From contig NZ_KZ454938.1 of the NCBI RefSeq assembly GCF_002797325.1, positions 2,678,267-2,742,266 on the forward strand: DNA of 64,000 bases, read 5' to 3'. Below are positions 46,162 to 54,871 of this stretch, in pieces (position 1 is the stretch's first letter; the number at the start of each line of letters is the position of its first letter). A model generated the notes under the pieces. The model was not told where the DNA came from. It saw only the letters and a program-made list of their open reading frames with translations, and made no database searches. Made by a program: the position numbers and the translations under genes. This stretch comes from Bacillus sp. FJAT-45037 (GTDB taxonomy: Bacteria > Bacillota > Bacilli > Bacillales > Bacillaceae_D).

Positions 46162-47286
46162 TTAATTCCTTCCTTTCATCAGCTCAGTTGCCACTTGGTG
46201 AATACGTGCTTCCCAAGAATGCGCGCTAAAACTATTTTCAATGACATTCGCTTGAAGCTGTTGATAGGTGACCGGGTCCGTCATCTTTTCTAGCCCTACT
46301 AGAAAGGCTTCTGCTGTATCATCAGTTGTAATTCCTAAATTCTCTTCATTAATCACTCTTGCTTGAGCTCTACAGTTCGTACCCAATATTGGTTGCCCAT
46401 TTGCCAAGTATTCAAACATTTTGACCGGCATGGAGAAGTGATGGTACGTGTTCATTTCACGGGGAATAACCGCAAAGTCTGCTTGATCGTAGACTTCTTT
46501 TAATTCATCTCCTGCAATATGTTGAACAGAACACCATTCTGCTTTTGCAAACTCGTGCATCTCTGGGTACTTTTTGTATTCTTGTTCTCGACAAACCAAG
46601 GTCAAGTGAAGTTGTTTTCCTTGATCGTTTATTTGTTGTATCGATTCTAGCATTAAGAGAATTCCTTTTTGATCGGTAATGCCTCCTACAAACACAGCAT
46701 GCCAAGGATCACCCTCATGCTTCGTTTGTTTTGTACTAGGAGCAAACTCCATTCCAGGAGGTAGCTCACGGAATGTGCCCTTCCATTCAACAAAATCATT
46801 CATTTCAAGTGACGGAAGATACATGATATCAACGATTTTTTTGAATGTTGATAACTCCTTACGGTAGATCGCTCTCATAATCGGTGTGAACAGCTTCTTT
46901 CCACCAGGCGGAACGTACATGTCATCAAACTTCCAGTATACATCCCGGTAAAATAGCCCAATAGGGACATTATTTCTCTTTAAGTATGTCCAAAACGCAA
47001 GGTCCATTCGCGGATGGCGGGGAAGGTGGTCGGGATCTGTTAACCAGTAAGGTATCGTCGCATTTTCCATGTAGCAAAAAAGAGCATCTTTTGCACGATT
47101 ATCTTCTTTATATTGGTTCATTAAAGCTTGTCTTTCTTTTGTTTGTCCTGAGATAACAACAAGCTCTATCCCTTCTTTATTGGCATAGCTTTCAAATGCT
47201 GCGACCATTTTCTTCGGACGAACACCTGAACCACTTTTAGGATTTTTTTGAAGTTCATATGGAAAAAACACAAGAATATGCTTCAT
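46162..47286 (-). CDS. Glycosyltransferase family 4-like
   Basis: About 374 residues from the ATG at 47286, preceded by GAGGGAG; an earlier ATG (47328) lacks a site. C-terminal G-G-I-T-D-Q-K-G-I and M-F-E-Y-L-A-N-G-Q-P-I-L fit the GT-B donor domain. The N-terminal half is divergent. One base separates its stop from the next gene's start. Confidence 0.78.
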   Translation of the reverse strand: MKHILVFFPYELQKNPKSGSGVRPKKMVAAFESYANKEGIELVVISGQTKERQALMNQYKEDNRAKDALFCYMENATIPYWLTDPDHLPRHPRMDLAFWTYLKRNNVPIGLFYRDVYWKFDDMYVPPGGKKLFTPIMRAIYRKELSTFKKIVDIMYLPSLEMNDFVEWKGTFRELPPGMEFAPSTKQTKHEGDPWHAVFVGGITDQKGILLMLESIQQINDQGKQLHLTLVCREQEYKKYPEMHEFAKAEWCSVQHIAGDELKEVYDQADFAVIPREMNTYHHFSMPVKMFEYLANGQPILGTNCRAQARVINEENLGITTDDTAEAFLVGLEKMTDPVTYQQLQANVIENSFSAHSWEARIHQVATELMKGRN

Positions 47287-47452
47287 TTCAGTAGGTACTC
47301 CCTCAATTAAAATATAGACTTTCTTCATTATATCACGCTAATATCATACCATAAATGACGACATACGAGAGGACGGTCTCCCTTTTAAAACTAATTTTAA
47401 GCTATCTTTCACACTTTTTTACTTTTTCCTTCATTAAAAAATCCACGCATAA

Positions 47453-47484
47453 GAAAACCTCGCTAGTAGGATAGCGAGGTTTTC
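47453..47484 (-). terminator. Terminator between the AsnB-like gene and the glycosyltransferases
   Basis: GAAAACCTCGCTA / TAGCGAGGTTTTC, perfect 13-bp stem. It ends the wzx-capA-asnB-like unit. Confidence 0.88.
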
Positions 47485-47486
47485 GG

Positions 47487-49058
47487 TTATTTCATTCCTT
47501 TTTCAAGCTCATCTAAGTAGTCGTTAACAAGGAAAGAATTAATATTCTTTGCTCCTCTAATAACTCCGTATACATAGGTTGAACGATTCACTAGCTTGAA
47601 CCAGTCAAATGGGTGTTGTTGATAGCCCTTTATTCTTTGTGCTTTTTTCATCGAATAAAAAATGAATGGAGAAGATTTCAATAGATCACGAATGCCTTTT
47701 GACACTTCCTTTTCATGACTGTTCGGTTTTTCAATTGAGGCATAGTCTTTAAGAAATGTGTGGGTAAAGTAATCTTTATACAAACGCTTTTTATAACGGT
47801 ATTCTTGTGGAACACCTATCCAAAAAGTAAGCATTTCTTTTTCCCAAAGCGGCATTCGCCACTCATAACCGAAGTGCTCATAAGCTCTCACTGAGTTGCA
47901 AATAAACTTGGCATGGCGCTCTCTGACTTCCCACAAGTAAAAGGCATTTTCGAGACGTTCTTGTTGGAGTGAGTTCAGCTGGTGAACTACTTTTTCCTTT
48001 AGCTTGTTCTTGTACGATGAGCGTCCGTTGTACGACCAATCCCAAAGCACGTAATGCTTCTTCATCAGTTCATCTGCCACTTCGCTAAGATCTCGGCAAG
48101 AACGCTCGTATCCGGCAAAAGAAAGAAAAGCTGTATGCCCAGGGATAAAGACTGAATCAGCAGGAATAAGCTCTTCCTTGTTTAAGTACTCCACAGCTAT
48201 TATGTCTTGGATGTGTGGAAGCGCAGAGAAATCTCCTGCCTCATCATAATAGTGAGAGCGACTTTGACTTTGATACCATTTTTGCCAACGTTCAGCTGAA
48301 TAGGGAACAAAGATCCATTCATAATCTAAACTCTCGGCAATATCTTTGGAGACATTCGCTTCCCAATTGCCAGGTTTTCCATAGGTGTAACAAATCACCT
48401 TCTCATACCCTAGACGCTTTAACATCATCGCAATGATTCTTGAATCATATCCCCCACTTAGCGGCAGGATAATGGTTCGACCTTGAAGTGAATCAATCAT
48501 TCGTCTAAATACTTCTTCATGTAATTGATCGACTCGGTTGATAAGCTTCACATAATCTCCTTCGATCTGATCGGTCTCTTCCATTATAAGATACGTAGTT
48601 ATGTTCAGCTCGTTCTTCGCTTTATCATAAAAGAGATATTCACCCGCCTGCAATTGTTTAACAGAGGGTAGCAAAGTTTCACTTCCTGTAACGTAGCCTG
48701 TCATGGCAAGCTCAGCTTGAGCGGTTTTCTCAAGCGAAGATTCGTTCACTTGCTGTTGAATCCAGCGAGCATCATCACTCACGAGCAAGCCCGTACCAAT
48801 TTTCGCATAGAATAACGGAAAAGAACGTAAATGGTCGACAGCAGCGACTAGTTTATCCTCTGTTTCAACAAGCAAAGCGAAAAATTGTTGGTTCTTACTT
48901 AATGCTTTTTTTAGTTCTTCAGTGGAACGTGATGCGATTGACGTAGCGAATTGAACAGTATCAAAGTCAGCGTTTAAATACCCTTTAAATGAAAGAGCAC
49001 CTTTGCGCTTCCAGGAAAACCCTTTTTCTTGCTTTAATTGTACATTCAAGATAGTCAA
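47487..49058 (-). CDS. Asparagine-synthase-like amidotransferase without the N-terminal Cys
   Basis: 523 residues. C-terminal ATP-pyrophosphatase domain with S-G-G-Y-D-S at 201-206. The N-terminal part keeps the Ntn-like fold (S-D-D-A-R-W region) but starts M-T-I-L, so the nucleophile Cys2 of class II glutaminases is missing. AsnB-like enzymes of this shape occur in surface-polysaccharide clusters and are thought to amidate uronic acids or form amide bonds using ammonia or another amine. With Ugd nearby, a glucuronate-containing polymer is a candidate substrate. It is grouped with capA-like and wzx genes upstream. Confidence 0.8.
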   Translation of the reverse strand: MTILNVQLKQEKGFSWKRKGALSFKGYLNADFDTVQFATSIASRSTEELKKALSKNQQFFALLVETEDKLVAAVDHLRSFPLFYAKIGTGLLVSDDARWIQQQVNESSLEKTAQAELAMTGYVTGSETLLPSVKQLQAGEYLFYDKAKNELNITTYLIMEETDQIEGDYVKLINRVDQLHEEVFRRMIDSLQGRTIILPLSGGYDSRIIAMMLKRLGYEKVICYTYGKPGNWEANVSKDIAESLDYEWIFVPYSAERWQKWYQSQSRSHYYDEAGDFSALPHIQDIIAVEYLNKEELIPADSVFIPGHTAFLSFAGYERSCRDLSEVADELMKKHYVLWDWSYNGRSSYKNKLKEKVVHQLNSLQQERLENAFYLWEVRERHAKFICNSVRAYEHFGYEWRMPLWEKEMLTFWIGVPQEYRYKKRLYKDYFTHTFLKDYASIEKPNSHEKEVSKGIRDLLKSSPFIFYSMKKAQRIKGYQQHPFDWFKLVNRSTYVYGVIRGAKNINSFLVNDYLDELEKGMK

Positions 49059-49082
49059 AGCTCCTTCATTACATTATTGAAG

Positions 49083-50168
49083 TTAAAAACGGTAGTTAGT
49101 ATACCCTTTTGAAAACAACTTCTTCACATAGCGACGACCTATTAACGGAAGACTGCTCCATAAAATATCAAGATCTCGTTCTTTTCTGTCTAGCTTCTTT
49201 ATTTTTTTTATGAAGATCGCATATCTTAATAAGCGAATAACTAGTTTAGAACGTGATAACGGGAAGGAGCGTTTAAATGGCTGGGAGAATTTGCTTTTAC
49301 ACTCCTTACGCCAGATGCCCTCAACTTGTTTTTCGTTCAACTCTCGATTTTGATCACGTCGAATGACTTTCTCACCTGACACAGAGACTTCCTTCTTATC
49401 AAGGTCAATAGCTAAGCTAAGAGTCGTCACGTTTTGTTCGTCAATTACAGTGACATAACCTTCTTTCGTTTGCTCATGTTTTCGTTGGTAGGGGGTATCC
49501 ATATAGAAGTTACCCGGACTGTAGATCACAACTTTCCCATCACGTATCTCGAGTGGTTGGATCGAATGGGAATGATGAGCGAAAATAATATCTACTCCCT
49601 GGTCAGAAATACGACGCAGGAATCCTCTTCTTCTAGGCCAAGGTACGGAGAAAAACTCTTCTCCGCCATGATAATTGAAGATAATTTTATACCCGTCTTG
49701 TTTGTAAGCATCAATTTCTCGAAGAAGTTCTTCTATTGGAGGTAACGAGATAGGTCCAAACCCCTCCGAGTCATACATAGGTCCTTCTTGGTGGGTATAT
49801 GAGAAGATCGCGACCTTTTCTTTTTCAATTACCCATGGTCGATCTTGCTCAGCAGAACTAGCACCGACATAGTCGATCGAATGCGCTTTTAATATATCAC
49901 ATGTCTCCGTTAGACCTTCGATTCCATGGTCCATAATGTGGTTATTCCCAAGAATAGCCACATGCACATTCAATTGTTGCAAGTAGCGAATATTTTCCGG
50001 TCGTGAGCAGATCGGCGTTCCTGCTGATTTCTTTGCAGCAGCTGTTGTCAGTGGTCCTTCTACATTTAATAAGACGAGATCTGCATCTTGGCATTGTTCG
50101 AGTAACTTGTTATCAATAGACAAGGTTTCCTGATTGAGGAGAGTGTCTCCTATTAATACTACTTTCAT
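49083..50168 (-). CDS. CapA/PgsA-like metallophosphatase-fold protein
   Basis: 361 residues. Calcineurin-like motifs of the CapA family: G-D at the start, N-V-E-G-P-L, L-G-N-N-H-I-M-D-H-G, N-Y-H-G-G-E-E and A-H-H-S-H-S-I-Q-P. CapA proteins are part of poly-gamma-glutamate synthesis and of some other capsule loci. No capB/capC partners are present and no N-terminal membrane anchor is seen, so here it probably acts on the glycan or a peptide substituent. Confidence 0.82.
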   Translation of the reverse strand: MKVVLIGDTLLNQETLSIDNKLLEQCQDADLVLLNVEGPLTTAAAKKSAGTPICSRPENIRYLQQLNVHVAILGNNHIMDHGIEGLTETCDILKAHSIDYVGASSAEQDRPWVIEKEKVAIFSYTHQEGPMYDSEGFGPISLPPIEELLREIDAYKQDGYKIIFNYHGGEEFFSVPWPRRRGFLRRISDQGVDIIFAHHSHSIQPLEIRDGKVVIYSPGNFYMDTPYQRKHEQTKEGYVTVIDEQNVTTLSLAIDLDKKEVSVSGEKVIRRDQNRELNEKQVEGIWRKECKSKFSQPFKRSFPLSRSKLVIRLLRYAIFIKKIKKLDRKERDLDILWSSLPLIGRRYVKKLFSKGYTNYRF

Positions 50169-50182
50169 GAATACCTTCCCTT

Positions 50183-51532
50183 CTAGGTAAGAAGCAAAAT
50201 AGATAATAGCGCTGTAAATGTTACTGCATTTACAAGCGTCGCTTTCGTCGCTTCTTTTTTACCTGTTTCAATATAGATGTACATACCCATTGTAATTAAA
50301 TTAAATAAACCACTCACGATCGCAAATAATGCTATAGCGATGACAGGGTCTCCCATCATGCCTCCCGTTACTAATGCTGCGACACGGAATATAAGCAACG
50401 CAATTTGGAACCACAGAAATAGCCTTTGTTTATTATACGTATAGCTGACAGAACTTAGCGGTGAAGATACAAACTGAAAAACTGTCCAAAAGGCAATCCA
50501 CCTTGCATATTCACCAGCTACAATCCACTCAGGTCCAAAGACCAAACTAAATGCCCACGGAGCGATGAGAATAACGACTAAATTAAAGAAGACAGAGATT
50601 GGCGTTAACACTTTCCATAGTTTATATGAATTCTTGTTTTCTTCTTCATCTGCCTTGTCCTTCGCCAATTTCTGCAGAAACACTTGTGAGATCGAACTAC
50701 TAATGATCCCCATCGGTAAACTTAATAACCGATGTCCTAACATATAAAATCCCGCGATGCTCGCTGAGAAATAATAGGTAATGATAATAATAGGTATCTG
50801 CAGAGAGATAGTATTAATGAATGAATTCCATGATGAATACAATGGAAAGTCTTTGTATTCAATAGCAAGTTTCTTTAGCTCACTTGCTTTAAATGAAATC
50901 ATCTGGCGAACATTTTTATTCTTTAGTAAGAACAACAATAAAAATCCAACCGCAAATAATTGCCCGACCATTTGACCAATGATTAAACCGAACGTTCCTA
51001 TAGCAGCAAATACTCCGAGAAGCAACTGGGCACCTACTGTAAAGAATGATTTCCCTGACTGCGCAAGAGCTTGGCGTTTAAAGTTTTTCGTGCGAGTAAA
51101 CCAGTAGTTCAAAATTTGAAATAACCCAACCATAAATGCATAAAACGGAATAAAATATAGATACTCTCGATCAATCCAATTAAGGTTAGTAGCTAAAAAG
51201 TCGCCAAATAAGACAACGAGCAAGAATAGAAACGTTGAGATCGAGAGCGCTATTAAAACAGATAGCTTCAAAATATTCTTTGCTTTACTGTCTTCTTTCG
51301 GTAAGACAATGGCCAATTCATATCGCAATGCGACAATGACCGTAATTATAGCTGTTACAGCAATAAAATTCCCGTAAATTCCGAAGTCTTCTGGAGAATA
51401 CAATCTTGTTAATATCGGGGTAGAAAGAATGAGAATAGCTTGTGCAAACGCAGTACCCGTCATTAACGTCATAACATTTCGCAGAAAACCTTTTTTCGGT
51501 ATCCTCCGAGACAATTTATCTTTAAGGCCCAA
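50183..51532 (-). CDS. Wzx-type lipid-linked oligosaccharide flippase
   Basis: 449 residues with about 12-14 membrane segments and the N-terminal L-T-R-L-Y-S-P-E-D-F-G-I-Y-G motif typical of Wzx/MATE-like polysaccharide transporters. Moves undecaprenyl-linked repeat units across the membrane. First gene of the second glycan locus. No polymerase or Wzz lies nearby; both are in the 1964-10747 locus. Confidence 0.88.
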   Translation of the reverse strand: MGLKDKLSRRIPKKGFLRNVMTLMTGTAFAQAILILSTPILTRLYSPEDFGIYGNFIAVTAIITVIVALRYELAIVLPKEDSKAKNILKLSVLIALSISTFLFLLVVLFGDFLATNLNWIDREYLYFIPFYAFMVGLFQILNYWFTRTKNFKRQALAQSGKSFFTVGAQLLLGVFAAIGTFGLIIGQMVGQLFAVGFLLLFLLKNKNVRQMISFKASELKKLAIEYKDFPLYSSWNSFINTISLQIPIIIITYYFSASIAGFYMLGHRLLSLPMGIISSSISQVFLQKLAKDKADEEENKNSYKLWKVLTPISVFFNLVVILIAPWAFSLVFGPEWIVAGEYARWIAFWTVFQFVSSPLSSVSYTYNKQRLFLWFQIALLIFRVAALVTGGMMGDPVIAIALFAIVSGLFNLITMGMYIYIETGKKEATKATLVNAVTFTALLSILLLT

Positions 51533-51744
51533 TGGTGACTCCTCCTATACAATCTCACGTTTTGTAATAAGCTTGCCCTTTTAAATCCCCTAAAAAATCT
51601 ATATGGATTATATCATAGTCATGAATTGTAAGCTGTAAAACTTTATGTGGGCTATCAGACCCGTCAGTACTAGTAAACGTTCTATAGTTATTGGCAACAA
51701 AGAAAGCCGCGCCTTATAAGTAAGAGACACAGCTTCCACTAGAA

Positions 51745-51880
51745 TCAGTTCATTCTTTTAGCAGCTAGGTATCGAGGTGATCAGTAGCTATTATCCATGC
51801 TCGTTACGGTTACACTTGTTGATGAGCCGCTGTGGATGAATTGGTTGTTTCTAATATAGATCCCGTTACGACCTATGTCA
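51745..51880 (-). pseudogene. Decayed 3' end of an NlpC/P60 gene
   Basis: Minus-strand translation gives G-I-Y-I-R-N-N-Q-F-I-H-S-G-S-S-T, an almost exact copy of the C-terminal part of the intact gene at 52019-53284, with one Trp codon changed to TGA and a similar end (L-A-A-K-R-M-N). Only the last 45 codons remain, about 140 bp beyond the intact gene. The rest of the gap 51533-52018 has no other gene. Confidence 0.85.
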
Positions 51881-51972
51881 CTTCAACTTATTAAATACTC
51901 TCTCAATAATCCGGTTTATTTTCAATAGATACGTGGTAAATAAAAGATATAGACCCATTGAACAATAAAAAA

Positions 51973-52000
51973 CTTGTCCACTAAATTAATAGCGAACAAG
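51973..52000 (-). terminator. Terminator of the NlpC/P60 gene
   Basis: CTTGT/ACAAG outer pairs and CTA/TAG inner pairs with wobble positions between, followed by a T run on the minus strand. Confidence 0.7.
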
Positions 52001-52018
52001 CCTTTTACATTGTAGATT

Positions 52019-53284
52019 TTAATGGAGACGCTTTGCCCCTAAGTAGCGAGGTGCCCAGTAGCTATTATTCATACTCGCAATGGTTACACCTGTTGATGAG
52101 CCTGAGTGAATAAATTGATTGTTACCGATATAGATCCCATTATGAGACGGGCCATTTGAAATGGTTTGGAAGAACACAATGTCTCCTACATTCGGTTGTG
52201 AAACGTTGGTTCCAGCGTTCCATTGCTGAGCAGCTGTCCGCGGAACCGAGACACCTTGTTCTCTAAAGACCGTTTGAATAAAGCCACTACAGTCGAACCC
52301 ACTTGAAGTGGTTCCTCCCCATAAGTACGCGGTACCAAGATACTTTGAAGCGTTCGCCATAATATTTGTTACAAACGCCCCTGTGCTTTGTGTTGCACTC
52401 GTATTATTGGTGTTCGTGTGTTGTGGCGTTGTATTTAGTGAAGGATTTTTTAATGCCTCATTGATCTTATTGAGAGTTTGTGGACCCGCTACTCCGTCTG
52501 CTGTTAAGTTATGTGCGACTTGGAATGTGCGAACCGCTTGCGCCGTAATGCTCCCAAACGTTCCAGTAGAATGTTGATTAAAGAATCCTAGCGACCGTAG
52601 ATTATCTTGAAGTTGCGTGACTGCGTTACCTCTTGAACCATCTCTTAGTAGCGACGATTGAACTTGTGTAGTCGTCGAAGGAGATGTACTCGACTCAACA
52701 ACTGTTGCATTAGAATTGGTTGGATTAGTCGGAGCTGCTGTACCTAACGCCGCAAACGTTTGAGGTCCAGCAATCCCGTCCGCCGTTAAGTTATTCGCTG
52801 CTTGGAACTTACGCACCGCTTCTTCTGTAATTGATCCATATACATTTGTAATCGAGTGACTGTAATATCCCTTTTCTTTTAACGCTTGTTGTAAGTTTCC
52901 GACTTGACTGCTCTTTGCCCCGCGACGAAGAATGGTCGATTCTTGAACCTCCACTGAAGGAGCTGGTGTACTCGGTGCCACTGCTGGTGCACTGCCGCTT
53001 GCTTGAAGCGCTGCAAATGTTTGACGACCAGCAATGCCGTCTACCGTTAAGTTGTTCGCTGCTTGAAACTTACGCACCGCATCCTCTGTGATTGTTCCAT
53101 AATATCCTGTTGCTTGTTCATGTGTAAAAAAACCTTGATCTTTTAATGCGTTCTGTAATTCTGTTACATCTTGGTCTGTCATCCCTAGTCTAAGTGTTTG
53201 ATCGCCTAGAGCTGCTTCTGTCAATTGTGGACCAACCAGGAAGGCTCCTACAGCTAATGCCGACGTTACTACTACTTTATTCAT
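52019..53284 (-). CDS. Exported NlpC/P60 endopeptidase with three peptidoglycan-binding domains
   Basis: About 421 residues from the ATG at 53284, which has a GGGGG site; the ATG at 53305 lacks one. Signal peptide, then three PG_binding_1 domains (each ending A-V-R-[K/T]-F-Q ... L-T-[A/V]-D-G-[I/V]-A-G) joined by Thr/Ser/Pro linkers, and a C-terminal NlpC/P60 domain with F-D-C-S-G-F, S-H-N-G-I-Y-I-G and F-I-H-S-G-S. Likely a D,L-endopeptidase cleaving D-Glu-DAP bonds. Unlike the NlpC/P60 protein at 10981 it binds glycan through PG_binding_1 and has no SbsC-type module. Confidence 0.92.
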   Translation of the reverse strand: MNKVVVTSALAVGAFLVGPQLTEAALGDQTLRLGMTDQDVTELQNALKDQGFFTHEQATGYYGTITEDAVRKFQAANNLTVDGIAGRQTFAALQASGSAPAVAPSTPAPSVEVQESTILRRGAKSSQVGNLQQALKEKGYYSHSITNVYGSITEEAVRKFQAANNLTADGIAGPQTFAALGTAAPTNPTNSNATVVESSTSPSTTTQVQSSLLRDGSRGNAVTQLQDNLRSLGFFNQHSTGTFGSITAQAVRTFQVAHNLTADGVAGPQTLNKINEALKNPSLNTTPQHTNTNNTSATQSTGAFVTNIMANASKYLGTAYLWGGTTSSGFDCSGFIQTVFREQGVSVPRTAAQQWNAGTNVSQPNVGDIVFFQTISNGPSHNGIYIGNNQFIHSGSSTGVTIASMNNSYWAPRYLGAKRLH

Positions 53285-53495
53285 GCTTTTAATCCCCCTG
53301 TACATTATATGTCCATATTTTTACGACTGAGAATGACTTATGATCTATATGTATTGAATCTTCATTAGTCATGATTATGTATCTAGCTTTTCTATCGGTT
53401 GCTTTTCTCCAATATTCTATCAAAATCCTCCCCTATTCTAGCGATTGTTACACAAATGTAATATAAATCTATCATCCGACATAATTCGCAAACAA

Positions 53496-53534
53496 AAAGC
53501 ACATAAATCCCTCTATAACTAGGGTCTATGTGCT
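53496..53534. terminator. Terminator between the ureohydrolase and NlpC/P60 genes
   Basis: AAGCACATA / TATGTGCTT outer stem and CCCT/AGGG inner stem with T-rich end. Confidence 0.82.
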
Positions 53535-53556
53535 TGTTTTCATATACAAAATAGGA

Positions 53557-54495
53557 CTATTTTCGATTTTCCGCTACTCCCGCTAATGCGTACAAAGCAA
53601 TCATCGACGCAAAGTGACTGGATACGTTGTTTGGATCTTGTTGTGGGTACACTTCGACAAAGTCCATGCCGACAATGCCACGTTTGGAGAATTCATAGAT
53701 CAGTGTTAACAGCTCATACGATGTTAAGCCATTTCCATCGACTGGTCCTCCTGGGTTAAATGCAAAGTCAAGCACGTCACTACAGACGGATAAGTAGACG
53801 ACATCAACGTCTTTGCTTGCTTGGTCATATAAATCTGCAGCAAGCTTGCGGATGTCTTTTGACTCACGAATGTCATTGATCGTAATCGTCTTAGCCCCGG
53901 CATCTCTTGCAAAGCTCCCACTTTCAGGCTTGTTTCTCGGGCCGTGAATTCCGGCGTGGATTAAGCTTTCGTTGCGTACTCCATCTAATTCATAGAGACG
54001 GGCAAAAGGTGTGGAACGCGCGTACTTATCGCCTTCGTGATGAGGCATGTTGTCATAATGCGCATCAAGGTGAAGGATTCCGACTTTTCCTTCGGTTCGC
54101 TCGGCTAGAGCTTTGACAATTGGGTATGTGATCCCGTGGTCGCCACCTAGTGCTATTGGGAATTTGCCTGAATCCCACATCTTGCCTGAGAAGGTTTCAA
54201 TCCGTCTCATCGTCTCCTCGACATCAGCAGGAACGACGTCGACATCCCCCATATCAGCGAGCTTCAAATGCTCAAATACATTAATATGGTCAAGCTCTGG
54301 TAAATACCCACTGTAGCGACCTGAACAGAGGCGCATCACTTTAGGGCCGAGTTCGCACCCCGTGAAATCCCCCCATGTTACCGCCCCTTCCCACGGCACA
54401 CCGTATATTAAAACATCCGAATCGTCGATTGATTGTGTTGTTCCATTAATTGCCCCTAAAAATGGTGGCGTATTTCCATAGATTGTATCCTTCAT
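53557..54495 (-). CDS. Arginase/agmatinase-family ureohydrolase with altered metal motif
   Basis: 312 residues. G-G-D-H-G-I and L-D-A-H-Y-D-N provide binuclear-metal ligands. The third motif, usually S-x-D-x-D-x-x-D-P, reads S-V-C-S-D-V-L-D-F, so the first metal-binding Asp is Cys. Either the metal site or the substrate differs from arginase/agmatinase. It stands alone with its own terminator; no arginine or polyamine genes are nearby. Substrate (agmatine, another guanidino compound or formiminoglutamate) cannot be assigned. Confidence 0.82.
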   Translation of the reverse strand: MKDTIYGNTPPFLGAINGTTQSIDDSDVLIYGVPWEGAVTWGDFTGCELGPKVMRLCSGRYSGYLPELDHINVFEHLKLADMGDVDVVPADVEETMRRIETFSGKMWDSGKFPIALGGDHGITYPIVKALAERTEGKVGILHLDAHYDNMPHHEGDKYARSTPFARLYELDGVRNESLIHAGIHGPRNKPESGSFARDAGAKTITINDIRESKDIRKLAADLYDQASKDVDVVYLSVCSDVLDFAFNPGGPVDGNGLTSYELLTLIYEFSKRGIVGMDFVEVYPQQDPNNVSSHFASMIALYALAGVAENRK

Positions 54496-54571
54496 TGGTC
54501 ATCCACTCCCTATAGTAGTCATCACCTTTTTTATACCCGGTTTTGATAGAGAATAACCGTTTCGCTTTCAA

Positions 54572-54766
54572 TTAATTGCGAATGAATAAATAAATGATAA
54601 AACCTATGACCGGAAAGAACATCGTCGCAATTAAGATGAGTAAGCTGAATTCCTTGCTGTTTCCTTTTCTGACGGAATCTTTATAGCACCATACACTTGT
54701 GAGTACATTTAAAATTAATCCACCGAAAATCAGTAAAAAGACGAGCGGTATAAATAGAAGCTCCAT
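54572..54766 (-). CDS. Small two-helix membrane protein
   Basis: 64 residues from the ATG at 54766, which has GAGGAGG 7 nt upstream; a longer in-frame start lacks one. Two hydrophobic segments (about 2-23 and 43-62) around a short K/R-rich loop. Resembles the phospholipase-D-nuclease N-terminal-like small membrane proteins of Bacilli. Function unknown. Confidence 0.65.
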   Translation of the reverse strand: MELLFIPLVFLLIFGGLILNVLTSVWCYKDSVRKGNSKEFSLLILIATMFFPVIGFIIYLFIRN

Positions 54767-54838
54767 TGTCGTTCCTCCTCTGCATTCTTTATCTAATATA
54801 CGTTTTGGTGATATGTTTGGTTTCATGTACAAAAAAAG

Positions 54839-54866
54839 AAACTGCGCCAACATATGGCGCAGCTTT
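54839..54866 (-). terminator. Terminator of the RND transporter gene
   Basis: AAGCTGCGCCA / TGGCGCAGTTT stem followed by seven T on the minus strand. Confidence 0.88.
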
Positions 54867-54871
54867 AATGA

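Noticed and set aside
1964-51532. Poly-gamma-glutamate capsule locus
   Set aside because: Only a CapA-like protein is present; CapB and CapC are missing and the neighbours are glycan genes.
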